Program-made: the position numbers and the translations under genes
Shown: piece by piece, positions 43,177-54,672 of the stretch
How the letters are laid out: every line of letters starts with the position of its first letter
Position numbering within the stretch: position 1 is the first letter of the stretch
Assembly (NCBI RefSeq): GCF_035621455.1
Contig: NZ_CP141822.1
Span: 434,001-498,000 of the forward strand
Direction of reading: 5' to 3'
Length of the DNA: 64,000 nt
DNA from: Vibrio natriegens NBRC 15636 = ATCC 14048 = DSM 759
GTDB lineage: Bacteria; Pseudomonadota; Gammaproteobacteria; Enterobacterales; Vibrionaceae
The notes under the pieces: generated by a model
Database searches by the model: none
Told to the model about the DNA's origin: nothing
Seen by the model: the letters and a program-made list of their open reading frames with translations, nothing else

Positions 43177-43194
43177 TCAAACATCCTCCATGAT

Positions 43195-46100
43195 TTATTG
43201 GGCTTGAACGCGCAGTTCAGCAGCGCTACGACTTTGGTGACCAAGCAGAGTATTCAAATCTGCCGCTTGAGGTTTCACCAAGTAGAACTTCGGAATCCAT
43301 TCGTCAAAGTTCGCCAAAATATGCTCTGCGTGGCTAGAGCCGGTTTCTTCTAAATGCTCTGCAATCAGACCGCGAAGATGTTCTTGATGTATATACAAGT
43401 CAGACAGCGAAATGGCTTCAACCGACTCGTTGTTTACACGGCCTTGGAAGCTTTGGTTTTCATCCAGCACATAGGCAAAACCGCCTGTCATACCTGCTCC
43501 AAAGTTCACGCCTGTCGCACCAAGAATCGCGACAATACCACCTGTCATGTATTCACAGGCGTTATCACCTGCACCTTCAATGACCGCGATGGTGCCAGAG
43601 TTACGGACACCAAAGCGTTCACCCGCTTTACCCGCCGCAAACAGTTTTCCGCCCGTTGCGCCATACAAACAGGTGTTACCGATGATGGTCGCTTCATTAC
43701 ATTTGAACGCAGTACCTAAATGTGGCTTGATGGCAATCTTGCCTCCCGCCATACCTTTACCGACGTAGTCGTTGGCATCACCAGTAAGGTAAAGTTCTAC
43801 ACCACCAGCGTTCCATACACCAAATGACTGACCTGCAGTGCCATCGAGATGCAGTTTAATTGGTGAAGCCGCCAGCCCTTGGTTACCGTAGCGTTTTGCA
43901 ATTTCACCTGACAGGCGCGCGCCCACTGAGCGGTCGGTGTTGATCACATTGTAGTAGAAGCTGGCTGAACGACCTTCTTTGACAGCATTAATAGCGTCAT
44001 CAACGATGCGTTGGTTCAGCTCTGCTCTGTCAAATGGTGCATTTGGCTCAGTCCAGAACAGCGGATGTCCTTCTGGAGAAACTGGTGCTTCGAGAATATT
44101 GGACAGATCCAGTTTGGTTTGTTTTGCGGTGAATCCTTCAACAGCTTCAAGTAGGTCAGTGCGACCAATCAAGTCAGTCAGTTTCTCGACGCCAAGCTCT
44201 GCAAGCAGACCGCGTACTTCTTCAGCCAAACCAGTGAAGTAATTTATTACCATTTCAGGTAAGCCTTTGAAGTACTCTTTACGCAGGGTTTCATCCTGAG
44301 TCGCAACACCTGTCGCACAGTTATTTAGGTGACAGATACGCAAGAATTTACAGCCCATTGCTACCATTGGCGCGGTACCAAAACCAAAGCTCTCAGCACC
44401 TAAAATAGCGGCTTTAACCACGTCTAAACCGGTTTTCAGACCACCGTCAACCTGCAAGCGAATTTTATGACGCAGACCGTTGGCAACCAGAGCTTGTTGA
44501 GTTTCAGCTAGGCCTAGCTCCCAAGGGCTACCAGCGTATTTCACCGAGGTTAGTGGGCTTGCCGCTGTACCACCGTCATAACCAGAGATAGTGATAAGGT
44601 CAGCATAGGCTTTTGCCACACCCGTAGCGATAGTGCCAACGCCTGGTTCAGATACAAGCTTCACCGAAACCAATGCTTTCGGGTTAACCTGTTTCAGGTC
44701 GAAGATCAGCTGCGCCAAGTCCTCAATCGAATAAATATCGTGGTGAGGAGGAGGGGAGATCAGCGTCACGCCCTGCACGGAATAACGCAACTTAGCGATT
44801 TCCGCCGTGACTTTATGTCCAGGAAGCTGGCCACCTTCACCCGGTTTTGCGCCTTGAGCTACTTTGATTTGCAGCACATCCGCGTTAGTTAAGTAATGTG
44901 GCGTTACACCAAAGCGACCCGAGGCAATCTGTTTAATACGCGAGTTACGCTCGGTACCAAAACGGCGAGGATCTTCACCACCTTCACCAGAGTTTGAGTA
45001 ACCACCGAGTCGGTTCATCGCGGTTGCAAGTGCTTCGTGTGCTTCTGGACTCAATGCGCCGATAGACATCGCAGCAGAGTCGAAACGTTTGAACAGGTCG
45101 TTTTTCGGTTCCACTTTATCTAGTAATAACGGGGAATCGGCTTTCTTCAGTGTCATTAAGTCACGCAGCATCGCAACCGGACGTTGGTTTACCTGCTTCG
45201 CGTAACTATGATAGTCATTGATGTCGCCTGATTTCACGGCCGTTTGCAGCGTACCGACAACATCTGGGTTGTAGGCATGGTATTCACCATCGTGCACGTA
45301 TTTCAGCAAGCCACCCTGTTCGAGTGATTTACGTTTCGTCCAAGCTTTACGGGAAAGGTTAGTCAGATCTTGCTGGAAGTCTTCAAAGTTCGCGCCGGCA
45401 ATTCGAGTGGTCACACCTTTAAAGCACAGGTCTACGACTTGTTGGCTCAAACCCACAGCTTCAAAAAGTTGAGAGCAACGGTATGAGGCGATGGTCGAGA
45501 TGCCCATTTTCGACATGATTTTGTACAGACCTTTATTGATGCCGTACTGGTAGTTCTGCATCACGTCGCGGTAGTCTTTGTTTAGTACGCCATCATCAAC
45601 CAGCTTACCTAGCGCTTCATAAGCTAAGTATGGATAAACCGCCGTGGCACCGAAGCCAAGCAGTACTGCAAATTGATGTGGATCTCGCGCCGTTGCTGTT
45701 TCGACGACAATGTTTGCATCACAGCGCAAATTGGCATTAGCGAGGCGAGTTTGTACTGCCCCTACCGCCATTGCCGCAGGAATTGGTAGTCTGCCTTTTA
45801 CTAAGGCGCGATCAGATAGGACGACCAGAACGGTTCCTTCACGCACCACTTGTTCCGCTTGATCACACAGGAAGTTGATGGCTTGTTCGAGGTCCCTTTC
45901 TTCCGGATCGTAATTGATATCGAGAATCGTATTGCGATAGTGATCGTCACTCAATCCCAGCAGTTGCTGCATATCCGAATAGAGCAGAACGGGTGAATCG
46001 AACGTCACACGATGTGCGTGCCCGTCGGTTTCACAGAAGACGTTCATCTCCTGACCGATGCTGGTTGCCAGCGACATGACGTGTTGCTCGCGTAGCGGAT

Positions 46101-47658
46101 CGATTGGTGGGTTGGTGACCTGAGCAAATTTCTGACGGAAGTAATCGGTTACTAGACGCTCTTTTGACGACAGCACGGCCATCGGAGTGTCATCACCCAT
46201 CGAGCCAACCGCTTCTTGTCCCATTTCACCAAGAACACGCAGTACTTGGTCGACTTCTTCGTTGGTCATGGCGAATTGCTTTTGATAAGTCTTAAGCAAG
46301 TCTTCATCAAAATTACGTTCACCAACCTGATCTTCAGACAGTTCTGAAAACGGCGTTAGTTTGCGGACGTTGTTCGCCATCCATTCACGATATGGGTGGC
46401 GACTTTTCAGATCGTTGTCGATCTCGCTTGATTGCCATAATTTACCTTTTCGGGTATCGACAACCAGCAGTTCACCCGGACCTACACGGCCTTTTTGCGC
46501 CACTTCATCTGGCGCGTAATTCCAAATACCAACCTCTGAAGCAAGCGTGATCAACTTGTCTTTGGTGATCACATAACGTGCCGGACGCAAGCCGTTTCTA
46601 TCTAAGTTACATGCAGCGTAACGGCCATCAGATAATACGATGCCCGCAGGGCCGTCCCATGGTTCCATGTGCTTCGAGTTGAAATCGTAGAAAGCACGCA
46701 GATCCTGATCCATATCTGGGTGGTTTTGCCATGCTGGCGGCACAAGCATGCGCATCGCACGGAAGATATCCATACCACCTGCCAGGAATAGGTCCAGCAT
46801 GTTATCTAAGCTGGAAGAATCTGAGCCTGTTTCATTAACAAATGGTGCAGCAGTTTGCAGATCGGGTAACAGCGGAGATGAGAATTTGTAAGCACGAGCT
46901 CTCGCCCACTGACGGTTACCTTCAATGGTATTGATCTCACCGTTATGTGCCAGATAGCGGAACGGTTGGGCTAATGGCCAACGAGGTTGCGTGTTAGTAG
47001 AAAAACGCTGGTGGAACAGACAAATCGCAGATTCCATACGAAGATCAGCAAGATCCAGATAGAAGCGCGGTAGATCCGCCGGCATGCAAAGTCCTTTATA
47101 GACTAACACTTGGGTTGATAAGCTACAGATATAAAAATCTGGATCTTCCGTGATCTGCTTTTCAATGCGACGTCGAGCTATATATAGACGGCGTTCAATA
47201 TCTCGCTCGCGCCATCCCGCTGGAGCGGAGATAAATACCTGTTGGATATTTGGCACAGAGTGAAGGGCAATCGGGCCCAGCACTTCGGAATTTGTTGGTA
47301 CTTCTCGCCAACCCGCAACAGTCAGAGTTTCTTGAGCGAGTTCTTTGTTAACGATTTCTCGCGCTTGCTGAGCTTTGATAGGATCTTGGCTAAAGAAAAT
47401 CATCCCCACGGCATATTGCTTACCAAGGTTAAAACCATTTTCTTCAGCGACTAGGCGTAAGTAGGAATCGGGCTTTTGTAGTAGAAGACCACAACCATCA
47501 CCAGTTTTACCATCGGCGGCAATACCACCACGGTGGGTCATACGGTCAAGCGCAGAAATTGCTGTACGAACCAGCTTGTGACTTTGCTCGCCTTCCATAT
47601 GAGCGATCAAGCCAAATCCACAGTTGTCTTTCTCAAGACTTGGATCATAAAGAGCCAT
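43195..47658 (-). CDS. gltB: Glutamate synthase large subunit, operon 1 (E. coli type)
   Basis: The alpha subunit hydrolyses glutamine and transfers the ammonia to 2-oxoglutarate, giving two glutamates. The 1487-residue chain has an N-terminal amidotransferase domain whose nucleophile C13 becomes the N-terminus after loss of a short propeptide ([15 protein letters not shown]), a central domain, the FMN synthase domain ([31 protein letters not shown]), the 3Fe-4S ligands [12 protein letters not shown] (C-x5-C-x4-C) and the C-terminal beta-helix ([14 protein letters not shown]...). It ends [17 protein letters not shown], nearly identical to E. coli GltB. The E. coli propeptide of about 40 residues is not present. 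Confidence 0.97.
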   Translation of the reverse strand: MALYDPSLEKDNCGFGLIAHMEGEQSHKLVRTAISALDRMTHRGGIAADGKTGDGCGLLLQKPDSYLRLVAEENGFNLGKQYAVGMIFFSQDPIKAQQAREIVNKELAQETLTVAGWREVPTNSEVLGPIALHSVPNIQQVFISAPAGWRERDIERRLYIARRRIEKQITEDPDFYICSLSTQVLVYKGLCMPADLPRFYLDLADLRMESAICLFHQRFSTNTQPRWPLAQPFRYLAHNGEINTIEGNRQWARARAYKFSSPLLPDLQTAAPFVNETGSDSSSLDNMLDLFLAGGMDIFRAMRMLVPPAWQNHPDMDQDLRAFYDFNSKHMEPWDGPAGIVLSDGRYAACNLDRNGLRPARYVITKDKLITLASEVGIWNYAPDEVAQKGRVGPGELLVVDTRKGKLWQSSEIDNDLKSRHPYREWMANNVRKLTPFSELSEDQVGERNFDEDLLKTYQKQFAMTNEEVDQVLRVLGEMGQEAVGSMGDDTPMAVLSSKERLVTDYFRQKFAQVTNPPIDPLREQHVMSLATSIGQEMNVFCETDGHAHRVTFDSPVLLYSDMQQLLGLSDDHYRNTILDINYDPEERDLEQAINFLCDQAEQVVREGTVLVVLSDRALVKGRLPIPAAMAVGAVQTRLANANLRCDANIVVETATARDPHQFAVLLGFGATAVYPYLAYEALGKLVDDGVLNKDYRDVMQNYQYGINKGLYKIMSKMGISTIASYRCSQLFEAVGLSQQVVDLCFKGVTTRIAGANFEDFQQDLTNLSRKAWTKRKSLEQGGLLKYVHDGEYHAYNPDVVGTLQTAVKSGDINDYHSYAKQVNQRPVAMLRDLMTLKKADSPLLLDKVEPKNDLFKRFDSAAMSIGALSPEAHEALATAMNRLGGYSNSGEGGEDPRRFGTERNSRIKQIASGRFGVTPHYLTNADVLQIKVAQGAKPGEGGQLPGHKVTAEIAKLRYSVQGVTLISPPPHHDIYSIEDLAQLIFDLKQVNPKALVSVKLVSEPGVGTIATGVAKAYADLITISGYDGGTAASPLTSVKYAGSPWELGLAETQQALVANGLRHKIRLQVDGGLKTGLDVVKAAILGAESFGFGTAPMVAMGCKFLRICHLNNCATGVATQDETLRKEYFKGLPEMVINYFTGLAEEVRGLLAELGVEKLTDLIGRTDLLEAVEGFTAKQTKLDLSNILEAPVSPEGHPLFWTEPNAPFDRAELNQRIVDDAINAVKEGRSASFYYNVINTDRSVGARLSGEIAKRYGNQGLAASPIKLHLDGTAGQSFGVWNAGGVELYLTGDANDYVGKGMAGGKIAIKPHLGTAFKCNEATIIGNTCLYGATGGKLFAAGKAGERFGVRNSGTIAVIEGAGDNACEYMTGGIVAILGATGVNFGAGMTGGFAYVLDENQSFQGRVNNESVEAISLSDLYIHQEHLRGLIAEHLEETGSSHAEHILANFDEWIPKFYLVKPQAADLNTLLGHQSRSAAELRVQAQ

Positions 47659-48109
47659 TGCAATTCTCCCTTTGCTTATCTGTCATCCCGACAGATACAT
47701 CAACACTGCTTATGTTGATAGTGATGACTAACTATGCGTCATTTTTTTGTTTTTATGTATATTTATTCAATAAAAGGCGTGAAATATTTAACAATTTTTG
47801 ACTGTTTTATTTTCATCAACTTCACAAGCTATAGGTTATTGTAAAAAAGGTCAAGTTATTAGTGGATAATCACGCTAATCAGGGATTTACCATTTAATTG
47901 GCTGAAATTATTCAATGATTTCAATTAGATATGAATTTGATTGTTACAATAAAGTAACATTTACTACTGGCTGGAATAAAAAAGACCAGCATAAAATGCT
48001 GGTCAAAATAAAAAGACTGGAAGGAATTGTTTTCTTTCTTGTTGAACAGCCAACAATATAATTATTGGCTGCTCGCACTCAGAAAGAGGGAGGAGTGCAT
48101 CTCCTCCTA
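47659..48109 (-). promoter_or_regulatory. Leader and promoter region of gltBD operon 1
   Basis: A 451-base gap without a supported gene. On the minus strand a weak promoter pair TTGACC (47854-47849) and TATAGC (47833-47828), 15 bases apart, precedes a roughly 160-base leader. The leader holds two hairpins close to the start codon: ATCAACA/TGTTGAT (47699-47719) and TATCTGTC/GACAGATA (47677-47697), then AAAGGGAG before the ATG. The left end of the region (48005 on) belongs to the gltD operon 2 terminator and also has CAGCCAA (48047-48053) / TTGGCTG (48065-48071). Confidence 0.55.
47978..48004 (-). terminator. Terminator downstream of gltD (operon 2)
   Basis: GACCAGCAT (47984-47992) and ATGCTGGTC (47996-48004) form a 9-bp stem with a three-base loop; the minus strand continues with six T. 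Confidence 0.92.
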
Positions 48110-49579
48110 TTATGCTGAAAGCATCAGCGAGTTTGCTTTTGCTTCTAGGTGTGTACCGCCCATCAGGTATTCATCGATAGAGCGAGCACACTCACGGCCT
48201 TCGTTGATACAACGAACGACAAGTGATTGACCTGTACGCATATCGCCTGCAGCGAAAACACCTTCTTGGTTAGTCGCAAAGCCCTGAGTTGCTACATTGC
48301 CACGATCATCAAGAGCGATGTCTAGCTGAGCCAGCACACCTGTTGGTTCAGGGTGTAAGAAGCCCATTGCTAGGAAAGCCATGTCACATGGAATTACTCG
48401 CTCACTGCCTTCGACTTCTTTGAAGCTTGGGCGCTCGCCAGGTTTTGCATCTTCCCATACGATGTCAGCAATACGCAGACCCGTTACTTCACCTTTATCG
48501 TTACCAATGAACTCTTTAGTAAGGATGTTCCAGTGACGATCTACCCCTTCTTCGTGAGAAGTTGAAGTACGAAGGATCATTGGGTACTGAGGCCACGGCA
48601 TATTCGCAGGGCGTTTTTCTGGTGGAATTGGCATGATCTCAACTTGAGTCACACTCGCTGCACCGTGACGGTTTGAGGTACCAACACAGTCAGAACCTGT
48701 ATCACCACCACCGATAACTACCACATGCTTGCCTGCTGCGTGAATTTCTTCAGTTTTCAGGTCCATGTTGTTTGCACGGCGGTTGTTTTGACCAAGGAAC
48801 TGCATTGCGAAGTAAACGCCGTTTAGTTCACGTCCTGGTACCGGAAGGTCTCGAGGAACCGTAGAGCCACCAGTCAGTAGTACCACATCGTATTCTTGAC
48901 GTAACTGCTGAGCGTTCACGTCAACACCAACGTGTTGGTTCACTTTGAATTCCACACCCGCTTCAGCCATCAGGTTGATCTTACGATCAATCACTTCCAT
49001 GCTGAGCTTAAAGTCAGGGATACCAAAACGTAGCAGACCACCGACTTTTTCGTCTCGTTCAAATACCGTCACTGAGTGACCCGCGCTGTTCAGCTGTTCA
49101 GCTGCAGCCAGACCCGCTGGGCCTGAACCGATGATTGCAACGGTTTTACCTGTACGAGAGCGTGGCGTTTTTGGTTTGGCGTATCCTTCACGATACGCCG
49201 TTTCCACGATGGTTTTCTCAATGTTACAGATGGTTATTGGGTCTTGGTTAATACCAAGTACACAAGAACTTTCACACGGTGCAGGACATACACGACCCGT
49301 AAATTCAGGGAAGTTGTTAGTCGAGCTCAGAATGTTCCATGCTTCTTCCCAGCTATCGCGGTAAACCGCATCGTTAAATTCTGGGATGATGTTACCAATC
49401 GGGCAGCCGTTATGACAAAACGGCACGCCACAGTCCATACAGCGAGAAGCCTGAGTATTGATCTTGCTACCAAACTCCTCGTTCAGAACGAACTCTTTGT
49501 TGTTCTTGATACGTTCAGCGGGATCGATCTTCTGTGGAAGTTCACGACCATGCTCTAAAAATCCAGTAGGCTTACCCAT
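48110..49579 (-). CDS. gltD: Glutamate synthase small subunit, operon 2
   Basis: A second GOGAT beta subunit, 489 residues. It has its own variants of the motifs: start MGKPTGFLEHGRELPQKIDP, clusters CMDCGVPFCHNGCPIGN (about residues 47-63) and TGRVCPAPCESSC (about 94-106), FAD motif [16 protein letters not shown] (about 149-164) and VVIGGGDTGSDCVGTS (about 297-312). Those resemble the GltD form of Gram-positive bacteria, cyanobacteria and plants more than the E. coli form next door. The start overlaps the gltB stop by one base (TAATG), so the pair is tightly coupled. Confidence 0.95.
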   Translation of the reverse strand: MGKPTGFLEHGRELPQKIDPAERIKNNKEFVLNEEFGSKINTQASRCMDCGVPFCHNGCPIGNIIPEFNDAVYRDSWEEAWNILSSTNNFPEFTGRVCPAPCESSCVLGINQDPITICNIEKTIVETAYREGYAKPKTPRSRTGKTVAIIGSGPAGLAAAEQLNSAGHSVTVFERDEKVGGLLRFGIPDFKLSMEVIDRKINLMAEAGVEFKVNQHVGVDVNAQQLRQEYDVVLLTGGSTVPRDLPVPGRELNGVYFAMQFLGQNNRRANNMDLKTEEIHAAGKHVVVIGGGDTGSDCVGTSNRHGAASVTQVEIMPIPPEKRPANMPWPQYPMILRTSTSHEEGVDRHWNILTKEFIGNDKGEVTGLRIADIVWEDAKPGERPSFKEVEGSERVIPCDMAFLAMGFLHPEPTGVLAQLDIALDDRGNVATQGFATNQEGVFAAGDMRTGQSLVVRCINEGRECARSIDEYLMGGTHLEAKANSLMLSA

Positions 49580-52500
49580 TACACTGCCTCCGCTTCAGTT
49601 TGTTGTGCCTCAGCTTTACGCTTTTGAAGTACCGCTTTGTAATCGCGCGGCATGACCTTAACCATAGAGGCTAGGCTAGCTTCAAAGTTGTCTAGGAAAG
49701 ACTGAGCAACTTCACTTCCTGTGAATTGAACATGCTTAGTTAACATGTCTAGTAACAGATCTTTGTCTTCTTGTTCGATAGGATCCAAGTCAACGAGTTC
49801 TGGGTTCAGTTTGGACTCGAAGTCACCTGATTTATCCCATACGTACGCTACACCACCGCTCATACCAGCAGCAAAGTTGCGACCTGTTGAACCTAGGATG
49901 ATAGCTGCACCACCAGTCATGTATTCACAGCCGTGGTCACCCACGCCTTCAACCACAACTTTCGCGCCAGAGTTACGAACACAGAAACGCTCACCAGCCA
50001 TACCGCGGATAAAAGATTCACCAGACGTTGCACCATAGAAACATACGTTACCTACGATGATGTTGTCTTCAGCAACAATGCTAGAGTTCGCATCTGGGTA
50101 CAGTACTAAGGTACCGCCAGACAAGCCTTTACCCCAGTAATCGTTCGCGTCACCTTCAACTTCGAACTTCACACCTTTCGCCAGGAATGCACCGAAAGAC
50201 TGACCAGCAGAGCCTTTGAACTTCACGTTCATTGGCTGTGGCAGACCTTGGTCTTTGTACATTTTCGAGATCTCGTTCGACAGCATAGTACCCGCAGAGC
50301 GGTCAGTGTTGACGATAGGGAACTCAGCGTTCACTGCTTCACCTTTCTCAAGCGCCGGAATAGCGGCTTGGATAAGTTTGCGGTCTAGTACCGATTCAAG
50401 GTTGTGGTTCTGCACTGTTTGGTTGTATACACCATCGGCTTCACGTGGCTGCTCGATGTGTAGAACAGGAGACAGATCCAGGTTCTTGTATTTCCAGTGA
50501 GAAATGTCTTGGCGAACACGCAGTTTCTGGCCTTGGCCAACCATTTCATCGATAGTACGGAAACCAAGTTCCGCCATGATTTCGCGTAGACCCTGAGCCA
50601 TGTACTGGAAGAAAGTCACTACGTCTTCTACGCGGCCATCAAAGCGTTCACGCAGAGTTTTGTTCTGAGTTGCGATACCAACAGGACAGGTGTTTTTATG
50701 ACACTTACGCATCATGATACAACCTTCAACAACCAATGCTGCTGTTGCCACGCCCCATTCTTCCGCACCTAGTAGAGTTGCGATTGCAAGGTCACGAGGT
50801 GTTTTCATCTGTCCGTCAGCCTGAACAACGATACGGTTACGCAGACCATTCTTCAGAAGTGTTTGGTGTGTTTCTGCCAAACCTAGCTCCCAAGGAAGAC
50901 CAGTGTGACGAATCGAAGAAATTGGCGATGCACCTGTACCGCCATCGAAACCAGCGATCAGTACAACGTCTGCTTTTGCTTTCGCTACACCTGATGCGAT
51001 GGTACCAACGCCTGCTTCAGATACCAGTTTCACGTTTACACGACCCGCACGGTTCGCGTTTTTCAAGTCGTAGATAAGCTGAGCCAAATCTTCGATAGAG
51101 TAGATATCGTGGTGTGGCGGTGGAGAAATCAAACCGACGCCCGGAGTTGAGTGACGAGTCGCACCGATCCAGTCATCGACTTTATCGCCAGGTAGCTGAC
51201 CACCTTCACCTGGTTTCGCACCTTGAGCCATCTTGATTTGAAGCTCTTCTGCGTTAGTCAGGTAGTAAGACGTCACACCGAAACGACCTGATGCAACCTG
51301 TTTGATTGCTGAGCGTTCCCAGTCGCCGTTTTCTTTACGCTCGAAGCGAATTGGGTCTTCACCACCTTCACCTGAGTTGGATTTTGCGCCTAAGCGGTTC
51401 ATCGCAACAGCCAGTGTTGAGTGTGCTTCGTGAGAGATTGAGCCAAATGACATTGCACCCGTTGCAAAGCGTTTTACGATGCTCTCAATTGGTTCAACTT
51501 CGTCGATAGAGATAGAACCTGCTGGGTTCTTAATGAACTCTAGTTGGCTACGAAGCGTAACAGCATTGTCGCCTTGCTTATCTACTGCGCTCGCGTACTG
51601 CTTGAACTGAGAGTAGTCTTTGTTACGAGTCGATTGCTGAAGCAGAGAAATCGTTTCTGGGTTGAACAGGTGTTTCTCACCACGTTGTTTCCATTGGTAA
51701 ACACCACCAACATCAAGCATTTGAATTGGGATTTCACGTTGTGGGTAGCCAATACGGTGACGAACCACGACTTCTTTTGCGATGTCATCCAGAGTCAGAC
51801 CCTGAATACGAGAAACCGTACCAGTAAAGTATTTGTCTACAACGGATTTGTGAATACCAAGCGCTTCGAAGATCTGTGCGCCGTGGTAAGACTGCAGCGT
51901 TGAGATACCCATCTTAGAGAAGATCTTCAGCAGACCACCGTTAACGGCTTTACGGTAGTTGTTGAACAAATCGCTTGGATTTGCTTCAGGATCGAGCTTT
52001 TTCGTACGCTGTAGTTCGATGATGCTTTCGATTACCAAGTAAGGGTTAACCGCGTTTGCACCATAACCAAGTAGAGTCGCGAAGTGGTGAGTTTCACGTG
52101 CGTCACCCGTCTCTACCACGATGTCACACTTAGCACGCAGACCTTTACGGATCAGGTGGTGGTGAACTGCGCCAACCGCCAGCATTGCTGGGATAGCCGC
52201 GTGGTTTGAGTTTACTGCACGGTCTGTCAGTAGGATGATTGAGTAGCCGTCGATCACTGCGTCTTCTGCGTATTGGCAGATACGTTTAAGTGCGCGCTCA
52301 AGTTTTCCTTTTTCTTCGCTTGCCTGGAATACGATGTCCAGTGTCTTAGCTTGTAAGTGCTCGTTATCGATAGCACGTAGCTTCTCAAGCTCAGAGTTAG
52401 CCAGTACTGGAGATTCCAGTTCTACCTTTTGACAGTGAAGCGGTGTTTCTGTCAGTAGGTTTTGGTCTTTACCCAAGTAGGTGTTCAGGGACATAACCAT

Positions 52501-54117
52501 ACGCTCACGGATCGGGTCGATCGGCGGGTTAGTTACCTGAGCAAACAGTTGCTTGAAGTAGTTTGATAAATGCTGTGATTGGTGAGACAGAACGGCTAGC
52601 GGCCAGTCAGCACCCATTGCAGATAGTGGCTCTTTGCCATCGTTTGCCATTGGAACGATGATTTCGTTCACTTCTTCTGAGCTTACGCCAAATGCTTGTT
52701 GGCGGTGTAACAAACGCTCTGGAGAAGGTTGGCTAAACTGGTTACTTGCATCTGGCAAGTTTTTCAGACTGAGAAGGTTATCTTCAACCCATTTTTCGTA
52801 TGGCTGAGAGGTAGCAATGGTATCTTTCACTTCTTCATCAGAAATGATACGACCTTGCTCAAGGTCAGCAACAAAGATACGACCAGGCTGCAGACGACCA
52901 CGGAACTCAACGTTTTCTGGTGCAATGTCGACTACGCCAGACTCTGATGCCATTACCAGGAAGTTGTCTTTCGTTACTGTGTAGCGAGAAGGGCGCAGAC
53001 CGTTACGGTCAAGCGTTGCACCTACTTGAACACCATCAGTAAAACATACAGAGGCAGGGCCATCCCATGGTTCCATAATGTTTGCGTGGTACTGATAGAA
53101 CGCACGACGCTTAGGATCCATGTTTTTGTTTTCTTGCCATGCTTCAGGAATCATCATCATCAGCGCGTGAGGCAGGGTACGACCAGAAAGAACCAGCAGT
53201 TCCAGAGCCATATCAAAGTTTGCTGAGTCAGACATGCCTTCTTGACAGATAGGCAGCAGCATATCGATCTCAGCCTGCGTGAACAGGTCTGATTCAATAA
53301 TCGCTTCACGGGCTTTCATCCAGTTCAGGTTACCGCGAACTGTATTGATTTCACCGTTGTGAGCAATGTAGCGGAAAGGCTGAGCCAGACGCCATCTTGG
53401 GAATGTATTGGTAGAGAAACGAGAGTGTACCAGTGCCAGTGCAGTCACCATGGTTGGGTTCTGCAGGTCAAGGAAGTACTGTGGTACCTGTTCTGTCGTC
53501 AGCTGGCCTTTATATACCAGAGTCTTGTACGACATAGAGTTGATATAAAACTCGTCTTTGATATTCGATACGCTTTCCAGGCAGACACGTACAGTGTAGT
53601 TACGCAGAACGTACAGTTTACGTTCCAGTTCCTCAGGTGTAACACCCGGGCCACCTGAGATAAATACGTGTTCGAATTGCGGCTCCGTGCTAAGCGGGTC
53701 GGCACCAAGCATAGAGTTATCTACTGGAAGTACGCGGTAGCCGATAACTTCAAGATCCAGGCGCTTGGCATTGCGCTCTAGAATGTCACGGCACTGTTCA
53801 CGTTTGTATTCGTCTTTCGGGAAAAGAACGACACCAACACCATATTTTTCGAACGAAGGCAGTTTAATGCCCTGTTTAACGGCTTCTTCCAATAGAAATT
53901 CATGAGGTTTCTGCAGCAAGATACCAGCGCCGTCACCGCTACATGGGTCACAACCTTGACCGCCACGGTGTTCCATACGCGCCAGCATATCCAATGCTTG
54001 CGTTACTACTTCATGAGATTTACGGTTTTTAAGGTGAGCAACAAAACCGATACCACAAGCGTCATGCTCCAGCTCTGGAGTGTACAGACCCTGTGAATTG
54101 TGCTCTCTATCTACCAT
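49579..54117 (-). CDS. gltB: Glutamate synthase large subunit, operon 2 (divergent type)
   Basis: A second full-length GOGAT alpha subunit, 1512 residues from the ATG at 54117 (GGAAGGA upstream; a TTG at 54138 is less likely). The nucleophile is C21 (EHDACGIGFVAHLKNRKSH); the downstream HRGGQGCDPCSGDGAGILLQ resembles the Bacillus-type enzyme, unlike [20 protein letters not shown] of operon 1. FMN domain ([32 protein letters not shown]), 3Fe-4S ligands CIMMRKCHKNTC and the C-terminal beta-helix are intact. The C-terminus is longer (RDYKAVLQKRKAEAQQTEAEAV). Both enzymes look functional; this copy is not a recent duplicate. Confidence 0.96.
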   Translation of the reverse strand: MVDREHNSQGLYTPELEHDACGIGFVAHLKNRKSHEVVTQALDMLARMEHRGGQGCDPCSGDGAGILLQKPHEFLLEEAVKQGIKLPSFEKYGVGVVLFPKDEYKREQCRDILERNAKRLDLEVIGYRVLPVDNSMLGADPLSTEPQFEHVFISGGPGVTPEELERKLYVLRNYTVRVCLESVSNIKDEFYINSMSYKTLVYKGQLTTEQVPQYFLDLQNPTMVTALALVHSRFSTNTFPRWRLAQPFRYIAHNGEINTVRGNLNWMKAREAIIESDLFTQAEIDMLLPICQEGMSDSANFDMALELLVLSGRTLPHALMMMIPEAWQENKNMDPKRRAFYQYHANIMEPWDGPASVCFTDGVQVGATLDRNGLRPSRYTVTKDNFLVMASESGVVDIAPENVEFRGRLQPGRIFVADLEQGRIISDEEVKDTIATSQPYEKWVEDNLLSLKNLPDASNQFSQPSPERLLHRQQAFGVSSEEVNEIIVPMANDGKEPLSAMGADWPLAVLSHQSQHLSNYFKQLFAQVTNPPIDPIRERMVMSLNTYLGKDQNLLTETPLHCQKVELESPVLANSELEKLRAIDNEHLQAKTLDIVFQASEEKGKLERALKRICQYAEDAVIDGYSIILLTDRAVNSNHAAIPAMLAVGAVHHHLIRKGLRAKCDIVVETGDARETHHFATLLGYGANAVNPYLVIESIIELQRTKKLDPEANPSDLFNNYRKAVNGGLLKIFSKMGISTLQSYHGAQIFEALGIHKSVVDKYFTGTVSRIQGLTLDDIAKEVVVRHRIGYPQREIPIQMLDVGGVYQWKQRGEKHLFNPETISLLQQSTRNKDYSQFKQYASAVDKQGDNAVTLRSQLEFIKNPAGSISIDEVEPIESIVKRFATGAMSFGSISHEAHSTLAVAMNRLGAKSNSGEGGEDPIRFERKENGDWERSAIKQVASGRFGVTSYYLTNAEELQIKMAQGAKPGEGGQLPGDKVDDWIGATRHSTPGVGLISPPPHHDIYSIEDLAQLIYDLKNANRAGRVNVKLVSEAGVGTIASGVAKAKADVVLIAGFDGGTGASPISSIRHTGLPWELGLAETHQTLLKNGLRNRIVVQADGQMKTPRDLAIATLLGAEEWGVATAALVVEGCIMMRKCHKNTCPVGIATQNKTLRERFDGRVEDVVTFFQYMAQGLREIMAELGFRTIDEMVGQGQKLRVRQDISHWKYKNLDLSPVLHIEQPREADGVYNQTVQNHNLESVLDRKLIQAAIPALEKGEAVNAEFPIVNTDRSAGTMLSNEISKMYKDQGLPQPMNVKFKGSAGQSFGAFLAKGVKFEVEGDANDYWGKGLSGGTLVLYPDANSSIVAEDNIIVGNVCFYGATSGESFIRGMAGERFCVRNSGAKVVVEGVGDHGCEYMTGGAAIILGSTGRNFAAGMSGGVAYVWDKSGDFESKLNPELVDLDPIEQEDKDLLLDMLTKHVQFTGSEVAQSFLDNFEASLASMVKVMPRDYKAVLQKRKAEAQQTEAEAV

Positions 54118-54672
54118 AGATACATCCTTCCAGTTCAATGTAGACGCGAAAACCCCAGACAGACTAAGCCTGTCTAGCGAAATTTAATTTGCGTCTTGTC
54201 CTTTATATTTATGATTCGCCACCGGTCGAGGTTGACCAGTCTTGATTCCTTTCCGTATCTCGCAGGAAAAGTGTTGCGAGAAAAACATTCCTTGGTGTTA
54301 TCTCTTTATTATTTGCCACTTATTGGTGACTTATATAGGTAGGAGTGGGATAACACCGATAATCCCCGCAGTCCGTGTTGTAATCAAAATGACAAAAACC
54401 ACGTGGATACGTAAGTATCCTACAATTTTGTTACTTCGTAATGCAACGAAAAGTCGACGTTGTGACCCATTTTTTTTGTTTAATTATGCATATTTTGTTT
54501 AACAATTACGTAACATTGCCAGTTTTTGTATGTATTTATGCAGGTTTATTGATTTTGACTAGTCTGTGACTCGTTTGGATTGATTAAGATTCTGTGATTT
54601 TTCTTGCAGGTATGTAATTTATTTACACTAATCGTAGTGATATTGATTACGATTTTGGTTTGGTGGAATTTT
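54118..54672. promoter_or_regulatory. Divergent region between gltB operon 2 and yhcC
   Basis: A 555-base gap. The gltB-proximal part is rich in inverted repeats: AGACAG (54157-54162) / CTGTCT (54170-54175) inside an outer pair GACGC (54143-54147) / GCGTC (54191-54195), and CTCGCA (54259-54264) / TGCGAG (54275-54280). The yhcC side is AT-rich with a TTGACT at 54555-54560 lacking a good -10. A TTG-started frame at 54242-54502 is not convincing as a gene. Confidence 0.5.

Noticed and set aside
54242..54502. 86-residue plus-strand frame in the gltB-yhcC gap
   Set aside because: TTG start without ribosome site, composition typical of non-coding AT-rich DNA, and it crosses inverted repeats of the gltB leader.
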